Assembly: GCF_022815605.1 (NCBI RefSeq)
Contig: NZ_JALGRP010000001.1
Span: 343,715 to 407,714, forward strand
DNA length: 64,000 bases
From: Microbacterium sp. VKM Ac-2923
Lineage (GTDB): Bacteria > Actinomycetota > Actinomycetes > Actinomycetales > Microbacteriaceae
Reading direction: 5' to 3'
Shown here: positions 9,902-18,590 of the stretch, one piece after another
How positions within the stretch are numbered: the first letter of the stretch is position 1
Layout of the letters: each line of letters opens with the position of its first letter
The notes under the pieces: model-generated
The model's database searches: none
Told to the model about the DNA's origin: nothing
Seen by the model: the letters and a program-made list of their open reading frames with translations, nothing else
Made by a program: the position numbers and the translations under genes

Positions 9902-9950
9902 TCCCGGGCCGGCCCGGCATCCGTCCCCCCACTTCTCGAAGGAACCCGAC

Positions 9951-10916
9951 ATGACGATCACCCAGGAGCAGGCCACCTGGTTCTCCCAGACCTTCTCGCA
10001 GATCGCCGACAACGTCGAGCGCGCCGTCCTCGGCAAGCGCCACGTCGTCGAACTCGTCCTGACCGCGATGCTGAGCGACGGTCACGTGCTGCTCGAAGAC
10101 GTGCCCGGTACGGGCAAGACCTCCCTCGCGCGCGCCGTGGCGCAGTCGGTGCAGGGCACGAACACGCGTATCCAATTCACGCCGGATCTGCTGCCGGGCG
10201 ACATCACCGGCATCACCGTTTACGACCAGAAGACGGGCTCGTTCGAGTTCCACACCGGTCCGATCTTCGCCAACATCGTGCTCGCCGATGAGATCAACCG
10301 CGCCAGCCCCAAGACCCAGTCGGCCTTGCTCGAGGTCATGGAGGAGGGCAGGGTCACCATCGACGGCGTCTCTCGTCAGGTGGGCGTGCCTTTCCTCGTA
10401 CTGGCCACGCAGAACCCCGTCGAGCAGGCAGGAACGTACCGTCTCCCCGAGGCGCAGCTCGACCGCTTCCTCCTGCGTACGTCGCTCGGATACCCCGACC
10501 ACGCCGCGACCGTCCGCATCCTCGACGGGGCGGCGGTCGCCACGGCGGAGCTCCGCGCCATCATCACCCCGCAGGCGCTCGTCGGCATGGCCGACCTCGC
10601 AGCATCCGTGTACGTCGACGCGCTCGTCCTCGACTACATCGCCCGACTCGTGGATGCCACGCGTACGGCCGACGAGGTGCGCTTGGGCGTCAGCATCCGC
10701 GGCGCTCTGGCGCTGACCCGGGCGACCCGCTCCCGCGCGGCATCGCAGGGTCGCACCTACGCCACTCCCGACGACGTGAAGGCCCTCGCCGTGGCGGTGC
10801 TCTCCCACCGCCTGATCCTCCACCCCGAGGCCGAGTTCGACGGTGTCACCCAGGAGGCCGTGATCGGCCAGGTCCTTCTCGACACGCTTCCTCCCACGCA
10901 ACGCGAGAGTGCGTGA
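9951..10916 (+). CDS. MoxR-type AAA+ ATPase
   Basis: 321 residues. The ATG at 9951 follows AAGGAA. The Walker A motif is GTGKTS (about residues 53-58), with Walker B in LADEINRA and the sensor phrase ATQNPVEQAGTYRLPEAQ typical of the MoxR subfamily. A C-terminal helical lid domain follows. MoxR ATPases act as chaperones that help assemble or activate partner proteins, often with VWA or DUF58 proteins encoded next to them. Here DUF58 and a transglutaminase-like gene follow directly, the standard arrangement. It is likely cytosolic. Confidence 0.95.
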   Translation: MTITQEQATWFSQTFSQIADNVERAVLGKRHVVELVLTAMLSDGHVLLEDVPGTGKTSLARAVAQSVQGTNTRIQFTPDLLPGDITGITVYDQKTGSFEFHTGPIFANIVLADEINRASPKTQSALLEVMEEGRVTIDGVSRQVGVPFLVLATQNPVEQAGTYRLPEAQLDRFLLRTSLGYPDHAATVRILDGAAVATAELRAIITPQALVGMADLAASVYVDALVLDYIARLVDATRTADEVRLGVSIRGALALTRATRSRAASQGRTYATPDDVKALAVAVLSHRLILHPEAEFDGVTQEAVIGQVLLDTLPPTQRESA

Positions 10917-10962
10917 CGATGCCCCGCGCCCATCGGTTCCACCCGGCGGCGGGAGGTGACGT

Positions 10963-12339
10963 ATGCCCGACGCCGATCTCACCGAATCGCGGCTGACGCG
11001 GACTTCCGCGGGCACCCTGAGGACCGGTTCGCGCACGTCGGTCACCTCGACGTCGGTCCGGCGTCAGCGGCGCATCGTGCGCGTCGTCGTGCGGACGACG
11101 GAGGTCTGGCGTGCCCTCGCCGAGGCGGCCCGCGCCGCCGCGCGCTGGGCCGGCCGTACGGTGCGTCCGGCCGGAGCCGTCGTGGTCGTCGCCGCCACGG
11201 TGGGATCGGTCTTCGGCATCCGCTTCGGCTGGGTCGAGTGGATGGTCGCAGGTTTCGCCGCCGCCCTGCTCCTGGCGATGAGCGTGCCGTTCCTGTTCGG
11301 CGCCCGCGCCTACGACGTGGACCTGACCCTTCAGCACGAGCGCGTCGTCGCCGGCCACGGCGTGAGCGGCGAGATCGTGGTGCGCAACGACAGCGCGCGC
11401 CCCTCGTTGCCAGGACGACTCGACATCCCCGTGGGTCGTGGACTGGTCGAGTTCGGGGTGCCGTTCCTCCGCGCCGGACAGGCGAAGACCGAGCCTCTGG
11501 AGATCCCTCCGCTGCCCCGCGGCGTCGTCCGGATCGGTCCGGTGACGACCGTGCGAAGCGACCCCGTGGGGTTGCTCCGCCGCGAACACTCCTTCGACGA
11601 CGTGCACGATCTCTTCGTGCACCCCCGCACCGTCGGCCTCCCCTCGACCAGCGCGGGCCTCATCCGCGACCTCGAGGGCAGCGCCACACGGCGATTGGTC
11701 GACGCCGATATGTCGTTCCACGCCATCCGCGAGTACGTCCCCGGCGACGCACGTCGTCAGGTGCACTGGAAGTCGACCGCGAAGACCGGGCGGCTGATGG
11801 TCCGTCAGTACGAGGAATCTCGACGCTCCCGCATGGCCGTGGTGCTCGCCGCGGCGACGCCGGAGTACGCGGATGCCGACGAGTACGAGCTGGGGGTCTC
11901 CGCCGCCGCGTCTCTCGGGTTGCGCGCCGTCCGGGACGCCCGCGACATCGACGTCGTCACCGGTTCCGAGATCCCCCGGGTGGTGAAGGGGCGCCTGCGC
12001 GCGATCCGCCACCTTCCGGTGGTGTCTCCGCGGGCCATGCTCGACGGGTTCAGCGGCCTCGGCCGACACGACAACACCATGCCGGTGGAAGACGTCTGTC
12101 GCCTGGCATCCGAGTCGAACGAGCGCGTGTCGATCGCGTTCGTCGTCGTCGGCTCGACGGTTCCCCTGGCGCGTCTGCGGCAGGCGGCTCTCGCGTTCTC
12201 GGCCGACACGGCGGTTGCGGCGGTCATCTGCGACGAGCGCGCGCACCCGCGGATGCGAAGTGTGGGAGGTCTCACTGTCCTGACCATCGGCACGCTCGAC
12301 GACCTGTCGGGACTCCTCGTGCGCGGGGCAGCCTCGTGA
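10963..12339 (+). CDS. DUF58 membrane protein
   Basis: 458 residues. The start ATG is preceded by GGGAGGTGAC (10951-10960). Two hydrophobic helices lie at about residues 70-112. The DUF58 signature follows around residues 252-285, with REYVPGDARRQVHWKSTAK, whose positively charged and Trp residues are characteristic. DUF58 proteins are usually encoded after MoxR and are thought to be MoxR partners with a VWA-like fold; the biochemical role is not settled. The stop overlaps the GTG of the next gene (GTGA), implying translational coupling. Confidence 0.92.
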   Translation: MPDADLTESRLTRTSAGTLRTGSRTSVTSTSVRRQRRIVRVVVRTTEVWRALAEAARAAARWAGRTVRPAGAVVVVAATVGSVFGIRFGWVEWMVAGFAAALLLAMSVPFLFGARAYDVDLTLQHERVVAGHGVSGEIVVRNDSARPSLPGRLDIPVGRGLVEFGVPFLRAGQAKTEPLEIPPLPRGVVRIGPVTTVRSDPVGLLRREHSFDDVHDLFVHPRTVGLPSTSAGLIRDLEGSATRRLVDADMSFHAIREYVPGDARRQVHWKSTAKTGRLMVRQYEESRRSRMAVVLAAATPEYADADEYELGVSAAASLGLRAVRDARDIDVVTGSEIPRVVKGRLRAIRHLPVVSPRAMLDGFSGLGRHDNTMPVEDVCRLASESNERVSIAFVVVGSTVPLARLRQAALAFSADTAVAAVICDERAHPRMRSVGGLTVLTIGTLDDLSGLLVRGAAS

Positions 12340-14840
12340 GTGCACGGCGCGACGCGGCTCGCCACCGCGAACCGTCGGTGCTGCCCCGTTGGGCCGCCGG
12401 GGGGACGTACGCGGCGGTGTGCGTGGTCTCGGCCGCCGTCGCCGCCTGGCCGGTGTACGCCACGGGGTCGTTCCTCGTGCTGGTCGTGGTCTCGGCGCTC
12501 GTCGCCGCCGGGGTCGTCGCCCTCGTCGCGTGGCGCCGGTGGGGTGGGTGGGCGCTCACGGCGGGACTCACGATCGCCTTCGCCGCGCTCGCCGTCCCCG
12601 TGGCCGTGCCGTCTCGGGCGACCTCGTTCCTCGACGTGCTCAGGGGCCTCGGGGAGGCGTTCGCGGGTGTCGTCGTGGCCTGGAAGGATCTCGTCACGGT
12701 CGACCTCCCCGTGGGGACCTACCGCAATCTCCTGGTTCCGGCGCTGGTGGTCTTCCTCGTCGGGACGGCACTCACGCTCGCCTTCTCGGTTCGCCCCGAC
12801 GGCAGGGCGCCTGCCGCCGTCGTCTTCGGGATGGCGATGACAGGGTTCGGGCTCTTCTTCGGGCGCGGCGCCACCAGCGGGACGCTGTCGGTCGGCCCCG
12901 TCCAGGTGCCGGCGCCGGTGGAGACGGCGGTCGGCCTCGGAGCCCTCCTGGCCGCGGTGTTCTGGCTGGCCTGGCGTGCTCGCGACGAACGAGGGCGTGC
13001 CCTCTCGAGAGCCGGCGACCGCACGGCCGCGCAGGTTGGACGGGGCTCCTCGGTCGCGGGCCGTCGCCGCGCAGCCTCGGGCGTTGCGATGCTGGTCGTC
13101 GCCGTGGTGGCGACCGTGGCCGTCGTCCCGTGGGCGGCCCGGGATGCCGACCGTCGAGTGCTGCGTTCGGCTGCCGGGCCCGAGCGTCAGATCGCCGAAG
13201 CGGTGAGCCCGCTGGCCGAATACCGGTCGCTGTTCTCCGACGCCCGCTCCGATGATGTGCTCTTCCGTGTCGGGGGCTCCGGCGAGCTTCCCGAGCGCAT
13301 CCGGATCGCCACGCTCGACACCTACGACGGTGAGGTCTTCCGCGCTTCCGGCGGCGAGGGTGCGGGGTTCGTCCGTCTGCCGTCATCCCGCGACGCCGGT
13401 GACGGCCGATCCATCGTCGCCGACGTCGAGATCGCGGACCTCGGAGGACTGTGGATGCCGACGGCCGGACAGCTGTCGGGGGCGACCTTCGACGGAGACC
13501 GGCGCACGCTGCTCGCCGATCGCTTCTACTACAGCGCGGACGCGCAGGCGGGCGTGCAGATCGCCGACGGGGGACTGCGTCCGGGGGACCGGTACCGGCT
13601 CTCCGCCGTCGAATCGACGGATGCCGACCTCGCCTCGCTGTCGGCGCCCGGCGACGCCGCGGGCACGTCCGGTGGCGGCAACCTGCGCCGGTGGGTCCAG
13701 GAGCACGCGACGGGGTCGGACGGGGCGGCGTTGCAGGCGTTGGTGCAGCTGCTGCGCGACCGCGGCTACCTCAGTCACAGTCTCGCCTCCGAGGGGTCGT
13801 CGCTCCCCGAATGGACCGCGGACCTGCCGGGGTATCAACTTCAGCCGAGCGCGTCGGGACATTCGATCGCCCGCATCGACCGCATGTTCGAGCGGCTGCT
13901 GGAGCGCGAGGACGACCCGCGCGCCGCCGCCTCCGACAACTTCGTCGCCGCGGTCGGCGATGACGAGCAGTTCTCCGTGGCGACGGCTCTGATCGCCCAC
14001 GAGCTGGGGTTCCCCGCCCGCGTCGTGGTGGGGACACGCCTGAGCTCGGGCGACGCCACGCTCTCGACCTGCGACGCGGGGGAGTGCCGTGCACGCGACG
14101 TGACCGCGTGGACGGAGGTGGAGGGCGTCGACGGACGCTGGACGCCGCTCGACGTCACACCGCAATGGGAGAAATCCCCGAGCCTGGAGGTCACCCAGCA
14201 ACAGGACCCGGAGAACGTCACGGAGGTGCGCCCCGACACCGTCGAGGAGGTCGTGCCGCCGGAGCCGGTGCAGGAAGACGACTCGCTCGACGACGACGAG
14301 CGCGTGGATGACGGGATCGACCTCGTCTGGCTGTGGGCTCTCCTGCGAACCGGCGGCGTCGTCCTGCTCTCCCTCCTCGTCGTCCTCGGGCCGTTCCTCA
14401 CGGTCATCGTCGCCAAAGCGATGCGCCGGCGCGGCCGTCGGCTCGCTCCCGATCCCCGCTCGGCCATCGCGGGTGGGTGGGACGAGTACGTCGACACCGG
14501 GGTCGATTCCCGACGGACGGTGCCGCGCGCACCGACCCGGCGCGAGGTCGCCGCCGCGTTCGCGACACCTGCGGGGCTGCGTCTGGCCGATGAAGCCGAC
14601 CGGGCGGTGTTCTCCGCCGCGACGGTGACCGCAGACGACGCCTCCGAGTTCTGGCGGGTCGTCGAACAGGAGCGACGAGCATTGCACAGTCGGCAGAGCC
14701 GGTGGCAGCGCGTGCGCGCCGCCGTATCGTTGAGATCGTTCCTGGGGTTCCTCGCCCCGGGTCGTTCGCGGCGGAGGCCGCCGCACCGCGACGAGAGGGG
14801 GATGCGTTCCGCCGCCCAGGCAGGACGCGACACGACATGA
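12336..14840 (+). CDS. Transglutaminase-like membrane protein
   Basis: 834 residues from the GTG at 12336, which overlaps the DUF58 stop. The same frame is open further upstream across DUF58, but that part is a shadow. The N-terminal third holds about seven transmembrane helices, followed by a large extracytoplasmic region and another helix near residues 675-695, then a cytoplasmic tail. The transglutaminase-like core lies around residues 510-620, with a short segment on which the family's Cys/His/Asp triad is only partly evident: EQFSVATALIAHELGFPARVV looks like the Cys region but has Ser where Cys is usual. It may therefore be catalytically altered. It corresponds to tgm in PFNA clusters. 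Confidence 0.88.
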   Translation: MSARRDAARHREPSVLPRWAAGGTYAAVCVVSAAVAAWPVYATGSFLVLVVVSALVAAGVVALVAWRRWGGWALTAGLTIAFAALAVPVAVPSRATSFLDVLRGLGEAFAGVVVAWKDLVTVDLPVGTYRNLLVPALVVFLVGTALTLAFSVRPDGRAPAAVVFGMAMTGFGLFFGRGATSGTLSVGPVQVPAPVETAVGLGALLAAVFWLAWRARDERGRALSRAGDRTAAQVGRGSSVAGRRRAASGVAMLVVAVVATVAVVPWAARDADRRVLRSAAGPERQIAEAVSPLAEYRSLFSDARSDDVLFRVGGSGELPERIRIATLDTYDGEVFRASGGEGAGFVRLPSSRDAGDGRSIVADVEIADLGGLWMPTAGQLSGATFDGDRRTLLADRFYYSADAQAGVQIADGGLRPGDRYRLSAVESTDADLASLSAPGDAAGTSGGGNLRRWVQEHATGSDGAALQALVQLLRDRGYLSHSLASEGSSLPEWTADLPGYQLQPSASGHSIARIDRMFERLLEREDDPRAAASDNFVAAVGDDEQFSVATALIAHELGFPARVVVGTRLSSGDATLSTCDAGECRARDVTAWTEVEGVDGRWTPLDVTPQWEKSPSLEVTQQQDPENVTEVRPDTVEEVVPPEPVQEDDSLDDDERVDDGIDLVWLWALLRTGGVVLLSLLVVLGPFLTVIVAKAMRRRGRRLAPDPRSAIAGGWDEYVDTGVDSRRTVPRAPTRREVAAAFATPAGLRLADEADRAVFSAATVTADDASEFWRVVEQERRALHSRQSRWQRVRAAVSLRSFLGFLAPGRSRRRPPHRDERGMRSAAQAGRDTT

Positions 14841-16420
14841 CCGATTCGACGATGGTGGTTCTCGGGATGACGTCGCTCGCGCTCGTCATCGTGCTCTACG
14901 TCTGGTTCGCTCTGGCGCTGGCGGCGATGTTCCGGAAGATGGGCGAGCCCGCGTGGAAGGCCTGGGTGCCGGTGCTGAACGTCGCCACCGTGCTCCAGCG
15001 TGGGGATTTCTCGCCCTGGCTCGTCCTGCTCAATGTCATCCCGCTGTTCGGGGCGATCGCCTTCCTCATCGTCTTCATCGTCGCCGTACACCGCATCACC
15101 TCAGCCTTCGGCGGCGGCGCCGGGCTCACCGTGCTGGGTGCACTGGTCCCCATCGTCTGGGCCAGCGTCCTCGGGTGGGGGTCCGCGCGGTGGTCGGGCG
15201 AACACGTCGACGAGCGATCGGCGCCGGCCCGTCGCGGTCGTGACCACGCAGCGTACGTTCCGCTCATCGGCGGGTGGACGCCGGAGTCGGCGACCGCGAC
15301 CGAGCCGGCCCGGTCGGAGCACGACCACGTCGATGCTCTGCCCCTGTCCGGGCCGGTGATCGTGCCGTTCGCGGCGCCGACGACGTCGCTGGCGGATGCC
15401 GTTCCCTCACCGATCGACTGGGCGCCGCGCGCCGATCCGGATCCCGTGTCCTTCGAGGAGCGTCGCCGCAGCGACGACGTCTCCGTCCCCTCACCGGATG
15501 CGATTCCCGCCAGAGCGGTCAGCGAGGTGCTGGACGCGCTCCGCGACGATCCTGCTCACGCGGCCGTCACCACGCGTCGCGCACGAGCGGTCGACGTCCT
15601 GCAGGGTTCGACGGCGGAGGGGAAGCCCGTCGCCTCCGCTTCGACGGTCTCCTCCGAATCGCGGGCGCAGGAAGCACCGCGTGACGGCGACGCCGCCGAT
15701 GCTCAGGCGATCGGCGACGGAGAGCCGCGCGATCGCGACGTGCCCGATGGTGTCGAGTCACCGGTGACCCCCTGGATCACCCCGGGTCGACGGGCCCAGC
15801 GGGCGGCCGTGGGAGACGAGGCGCCCATCGCCGACGTCCCTCTCGTGCGGCCGTCACCCGAGCCGGCGGCACTCTCGCGTCCGTCGCCGGTCGTGGCCGG
15901 GGAAGAGTTCCCCGAGCTGTCCGAGGCGGTGTCGGCTGTCGCCGAGGCGCCGGAGGCGGGATCGCCGCGATCCGCCCGAACGTCGGTCTCGACTCTGTAC
16001 ACGCAGCCGGAGATGTTCGCGCCGTCGGCCGCCGCGGAGGACGACGTCGACGCCCTGGACCGCACCGTGGTGACACGCCGCAAACGCATTCCCTGGATGC
16101 TGGTCCCCCCCAGCGGCCCGGCGGTCGCGCTGACCTCCGACGTCGTCGTTCTCGGACGCCGCCCCGCGCCGGATGCCGAGCATCCCGACGCTCAGCTCGT
16201 CGCGATCTCGGATGAGACGCGCACGGTGTCCAAGACGCACGCACGCCTGCAGCTTCGCGGCGACACCTGGTTCGTGACCGACCTCGACTCCACCAACGGC
16301 GTCCTGTTCGCCACGCTCATGGGCACGGAGGTGGAGGCCCCGCCCGGTGAGGAGATCGAGGCCGGGGAGCGCTTCTTCCTCGGTGACGCGGAGGTGCGGC
16401 TGGCGCGGAGCGACGCGTGA
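14837..16420 (+). CDS. FHA-domain protein with N-terminal membrane domain
   Basis: 527 residues, starting with an ATG that overlaps the previous stop (ATGA). Residues about 1-115 contain three or four hydrophobic helices with WKAWVPVLNV, resembling the DUF5684-type membrane domain. A long acidic, low-complexity linker (about 120-410) follows. The C-terminal FHA domain (about 415-527) has the conserved GRR, VSKTHARL and DLDSTNG motifs, so the phosphothreonine-binding Arg, Ser, His and Asn positions are present. It would hold a pThr reader at the membrane next to the kinase encoded in the same operon. It corresponds to fha of the PFNA cluster, with the membrane domain as an addition. Confidence 0.9.
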   Translation: MTDSTMVVLGMTSLALVIVLYVWFALALAAMFRKMGEPAWKAWVPVLNVATVLQRGDFSPWLVLLNVIPLFGAIAFLIVFIVAVHRITSAFGGGAGLTVLGALVPIVWASVLGWGSARWSGEHVDERSAPARRGRDHAAYVPLIGGWTPESATATEPARSEHDHVDALPLSGPVIVPFAAPTTSLADAVPSPIDWAPRADPDPVSFEERRRSDDVSVPSPDAIPARAVSEVLDALRDDPAHAAVTTRRARAVDVLQGSTAEGKPVASASTVSSESRAQEAPRDGDAADAQAIGDGEPRDRDVPDGVESPVTPWITPGRRAQRAAVGDEAPIADVPLVRPSPEPAALSRPSPVVAGEEFPELSEAVSAVAEAPEAGSPRSARTSVSTLYTQPEMFAPSAAAEDDVDALDRTVVTRRKRIPWMLVPPSGPAVALTSDVVVLGRRPAPDAEHPDAQLVAISDETRTVSKTHARLQLRGDTWFVTDLDSTNGVLFATLMGTEVEAPPGEEIEAGERFFLGDAEVRLARSDA

Positions 16421-17307
16421 GCGGCCCGCACGGCGGTGCCGACGATCCCGACGACGTGACGCTCTGGGCGGGTCGCCTCCGCCCCTGGCCGGTATCGCCC
16501 GTCGTCGACGGGGTCGACGATGAGACAGTGCGCTCGCGACGGGCGACGCCCGGTGACCACGGCACCGTCTCACCGCGGACCGTCGAGCCGGAGGGCGACG
16601 CGCGCTGCGAACGATCCGCCGGCGAAGCCGGTCGCGACGTCGATTCGCCGGGTACGGTCGACACGGATGGACGGACGTTCTCACCTGTGCGCCCAGCGCA
16701 CCCGGCCGCTGGTGACGTCGCCTCGCCGGGCGCGGTCGAGCCGGACGAACGGACGTTCCCGCGTGCGCGCACCGCGAACCCCTCCGGTCGCGATCTCCAT
16801 CCGTCGGTGGCGGTCGAGTCGGACGACGACACGCTCCGCTCACGGCCGGGCGGAGCAGCGGTTGGCGACATCGGTTCGTCGGGCGTCGTCGACCCGGACG
16901 AACAGACGTCCCCCCGTTCGCGTCCCGCTGACCCGACCGCTTCCGACGTGCGGGCGCCGGGCCTCGTCGAGTCCGGCGAGGAGACGCTCCGCTCCGTCTC
17001 CGGTGACGCCGAGACGGGAGCCCGCCCCCGCTCCGGCGGGGCACCGAGACCGCTCATCGCCGGCGATCCGCCGCCAGGTCGCGACGCGCACGCCCCGGTC
17101 GCCTTGCACCGGGAGTCGTACTCCCCGCGTCTCGATGCGTCCGTGAGGGTTCCGAGGACCGCGGCAGGTCGGATGGTGCCGACGGGGGATTCCGCGAGTC
17201 GGCGACCGCGACGCCCTCCCCACTGGAGACGCCTCATCCTGCTGGCGACAGCCATGGTCGCGATCGTGACCCTTGCTGCGGTCGGCGTCATCCTGCTGCT
17301 CGGCTGA
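16417..17307 (+). CDS. Tail-anchored protein with D-x-x-T repeats, candidate kinase substrate
   Basis: 296 residues, starting with a GTG that overlaps the FHA gene stop (GTGA). Most of the chain is a low-complexity region with a repeat of about 25-26 residues. Each unit centres on an acidic D/E-x-x-T site: Thr15, Thr37, Thr87, Thr113, Thr139, Thr164 and Thr190; the unit expected near residue 62 has Ala instead. A basic stretch (262-272) precedes a single transmembrane helix at about 273-295, so the protein is tail-anchored with its repeats in the cytosol. I do not recognise a family. The operon context suggests a multi-site phosphothreonine scaffold for the kinase and FHA protein; this is inference. 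Confidence 0.8.
   Translation: MSGPHGGADDPDDVTLWAGRLRPWPVSPVVDGVDDETVRSRRATPGDHGTVSPRTVEPEGDARCERSAGEAGRDVDSPGTVDTDGRTFSPVRPAHPAAGDVASPGAVEPDERTFPRARTANPSGRDLHPSVAVESDDDTLRSRPGGAAVGDIGSSGVVDPDEQTSPRSRPADPTASDVRAPGLVESGEETLRSVSGDAETGARPRSGGAPRPLIAGDPPPGRDAHAPVALHRESYSPRLDASVRVPRTAAGRMVPTGDSASRRPRRPPHWRRLILLATAMVAIVTLAAVGVILLLG
16510..17000 (+). repeat. Imperfect ~77-base tandem repeat coding for the D-x-x-T units
   Basis: The region coding for residues about 32-195 of the tail-anchored protein is built of degenerate units of roughly 75-78 bases. The best-kept words code for a D/E-rich segment, a Thr, an Arg/Ser/Pro-rich stretch, and then a D-V/I-x-S-P-G-x-V phrase. Units differ enough at nucleotide level to show long divergence rather than recent slippage. 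Confidence 0.6.
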
Positions 17308-17658
17308 GACCGCCCTGTCTCCGTCCCGGGCCGGCCCCGCTCGCGGACGTTTGCCGCACCCCGGGAGAACGCGTATCATCGAGCGGGTGTGCGTTCACGC
17401 GCGCCGTGCGTCATGCCCTCGGGCGTGTCACACGGATCAACGCTCGCACCATCTCAGGGATCGGCCTGCGAACAGGTCGCCCCCACGGCATATCCACCAC
17501 GAAACGCGTCAGATCATTCTGTCGCGGGGTGGATCACACGTGAGCCCGACACGTCACGAATCGCAAGATGCGCGGCCTGTCGGGGGAGACACGACGCTGT
17601 CACCGTGCAGCACCTGGTCGGAACCGAGAGGAACCGCCCAGCCAATCAAGGAGAGAAC
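17308..17658 (+). other. Intergenic region and long leader before rpsL
   Basis: 351 bases without a convincing gene. It contains the promoter at 17351-17379 and then a transcribed leader of about 270 bases up to the rpsL GTG. No tRNA, terminator with a T-tract or obvious attenuator peptide stands out. An AAGGAGAG ribosome binding site (17648-17655) closes the leader. Confidence 0.6.
17351..17379 (+). promoter_or_regulatory. str operon promoter (TTGCCG-17-TATCAT)
   Basis: TTGCCG at 17351-17356 and TATCAT at 17374-17379 are separated by 17 bases, a near-consensus housekeeping promoter. Transcription would begin around 17386, giving a leader of about 270 bases before rpsL. Confidence 0.75.
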
Positions 17659-18027
17659 GTGCCAACCATTCAGCAGTTGGTTCGCAAGGGCCGCTCGCCG
17701 AAGGTCTCGAAGACCAAGGCTCCCGCGCTGAAGTCGAACCCCCAGCAGGCCGGGGTGTGCACCCGCGTGTACACCACGACCCCCAAGAAGCCGAACTCGG
17801 CCATGCGCAAGGTCGCCCGCGTGAAGCTGCGCAACGGCACCGAGGTCACCGCCTACATCCCCGGCGAGGGCCACAACCTGCAGGAGCACTCGCTCGTGCT
17901 GGTCCGCGGCGGTCGCGTCAAGGACCTCCCCGGTGTCCGTTACAAGATCGTCCGCGGTGCACTCGACACCCAGGCTGTCAAGAACCGTAAGCAGGCTCGC
18001 AGCCGCTACGGCGCGAAGAAGGGCTGA
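17659..18027 (+). CDS. rpsL: 30S ribosomal protein S12
   Basis: 122 residues from a GTG start ([12 protein letters not shown]) behind AAGGAGAG. S12 sits at the decoding centre. The loop TTPKKPNSA carries Lys43, and VKDLPGV carries the second conserved lysine (near 88). Both are wild type, so the sequence shows no classical streptomycin-resistance substitution. It is the first gene of the str operon and is followed after 5 bases by rpsG. Confidence 0.98.
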   Translation: MPTIQQLVRKGRSPKVSKTKAPALKSNPQQAGVCTRVYTTTPKKPNSAMRKVARVKLRNGTEVTAYIPGEGHNLQEHSLVLVRGGRVKDLPGVRYKIVRGALDTQAVKNRKQARSRYGAKKG

Positions 18028-18032
18028 GCCAG

Positions 18033-18503
18033 ATGCCTCGTAAAGGTCCCGTCACCAAGCGTCCGGTCGTCAACGACCCGGTCTACGGCGCTCCGATCGT
18101 CAGCCAGCTGGTCAACAAGATTCTTGTCGACGGCAAGAAGTCGATCGCGGAATCCATCGTCTACACCGCCCTCAAGGGCGTCGAGGCGAAGAACAGCCAG
18201 GACGCCGTCGCCACGCTGAAGAAGGCGCTCGACAACGTCCGTCCCACCCTCGAGGTCAAGAGCCGCCGCGTCGGTGGCTCGACCTACCAGGTTCCCGTCG
18301 AGGTCAAGCCGCACCGCGCGAACACGCTCGCGCTGCGCTGGCTCGTGAGCTACGCCAAGGGTCGTCGTGAGAAGACGATGACCGAGCGCCTGCAGAACGA
18401 GATCCTCGACGCCTCGAACGGCCTCGGTGCCGCGGTCAAGCGCCGCGAAGACACCCACAAGATGGCCGAGTCGAACCGCGCCTTCGCGCACTACCGCTGG
18501 TAA
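18033..18503 (+). CDS. rpsG: 30S ribosomal protein S7
   Basis: 156 residues, the usual length. It begins [12 protein letters not shown] and ends AFAHYRW, with the conserved [14 protein letters not shown] segment. S7 nucleates assembly of the 30S head. The start ATG lies 5 bases after the rpsL stop, so the two are translated from one message, with fusA following after 87 bases. Confidence 0.98.
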   Translation: MPRKGPVTKRPVVNDPVYGAPIVSQLVNKILVDGKKSIAESIVYTALKGVEAKNSQDAVATLKKALDNVRPTLEVKSRRVGGSTYQVPVEVKPHRANTLALRWLVSYAKGRREKTMTERLQNEILDASNGLGAAVKRREDTHKMAESNRAFAHYRW

Positions 18504-18590
18504 AACCCGCGGAGGGTCCGTGACCGCACCCCGGTCGCGGACCCCCCGATGGGCCCGGCATCAACCTCCCAACAGGTAAGGAAGACACCC

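Noticed and set aside
10956..12335. In-frame upstream extension of the transglutaminase-like gene
   Set aside because: It overlaps DUF58 completely and reads as Arg/Pro-rich noise; the GTG at 12336 overlapping the DUF58 stop is the natural start.
16510..17000. CRISPR-like or recent tandem repeat
   Set aside because: The units are degenerate at nucleotide level and follow codon phase, so the repeat is at protein level.
17389..17658. In-frame upstream extension of rpsL
   Set aside because: S12 starts with MPTIQQL at the GTG preceded by a good ribosome binding site; the extension lies in the leader.
17308..17658. tRNA or attenuator peptide in the str leader
   Set aside because: No cloverleaf, no T-arm sequence and no peptide followed by competing hairpins could be recognised.
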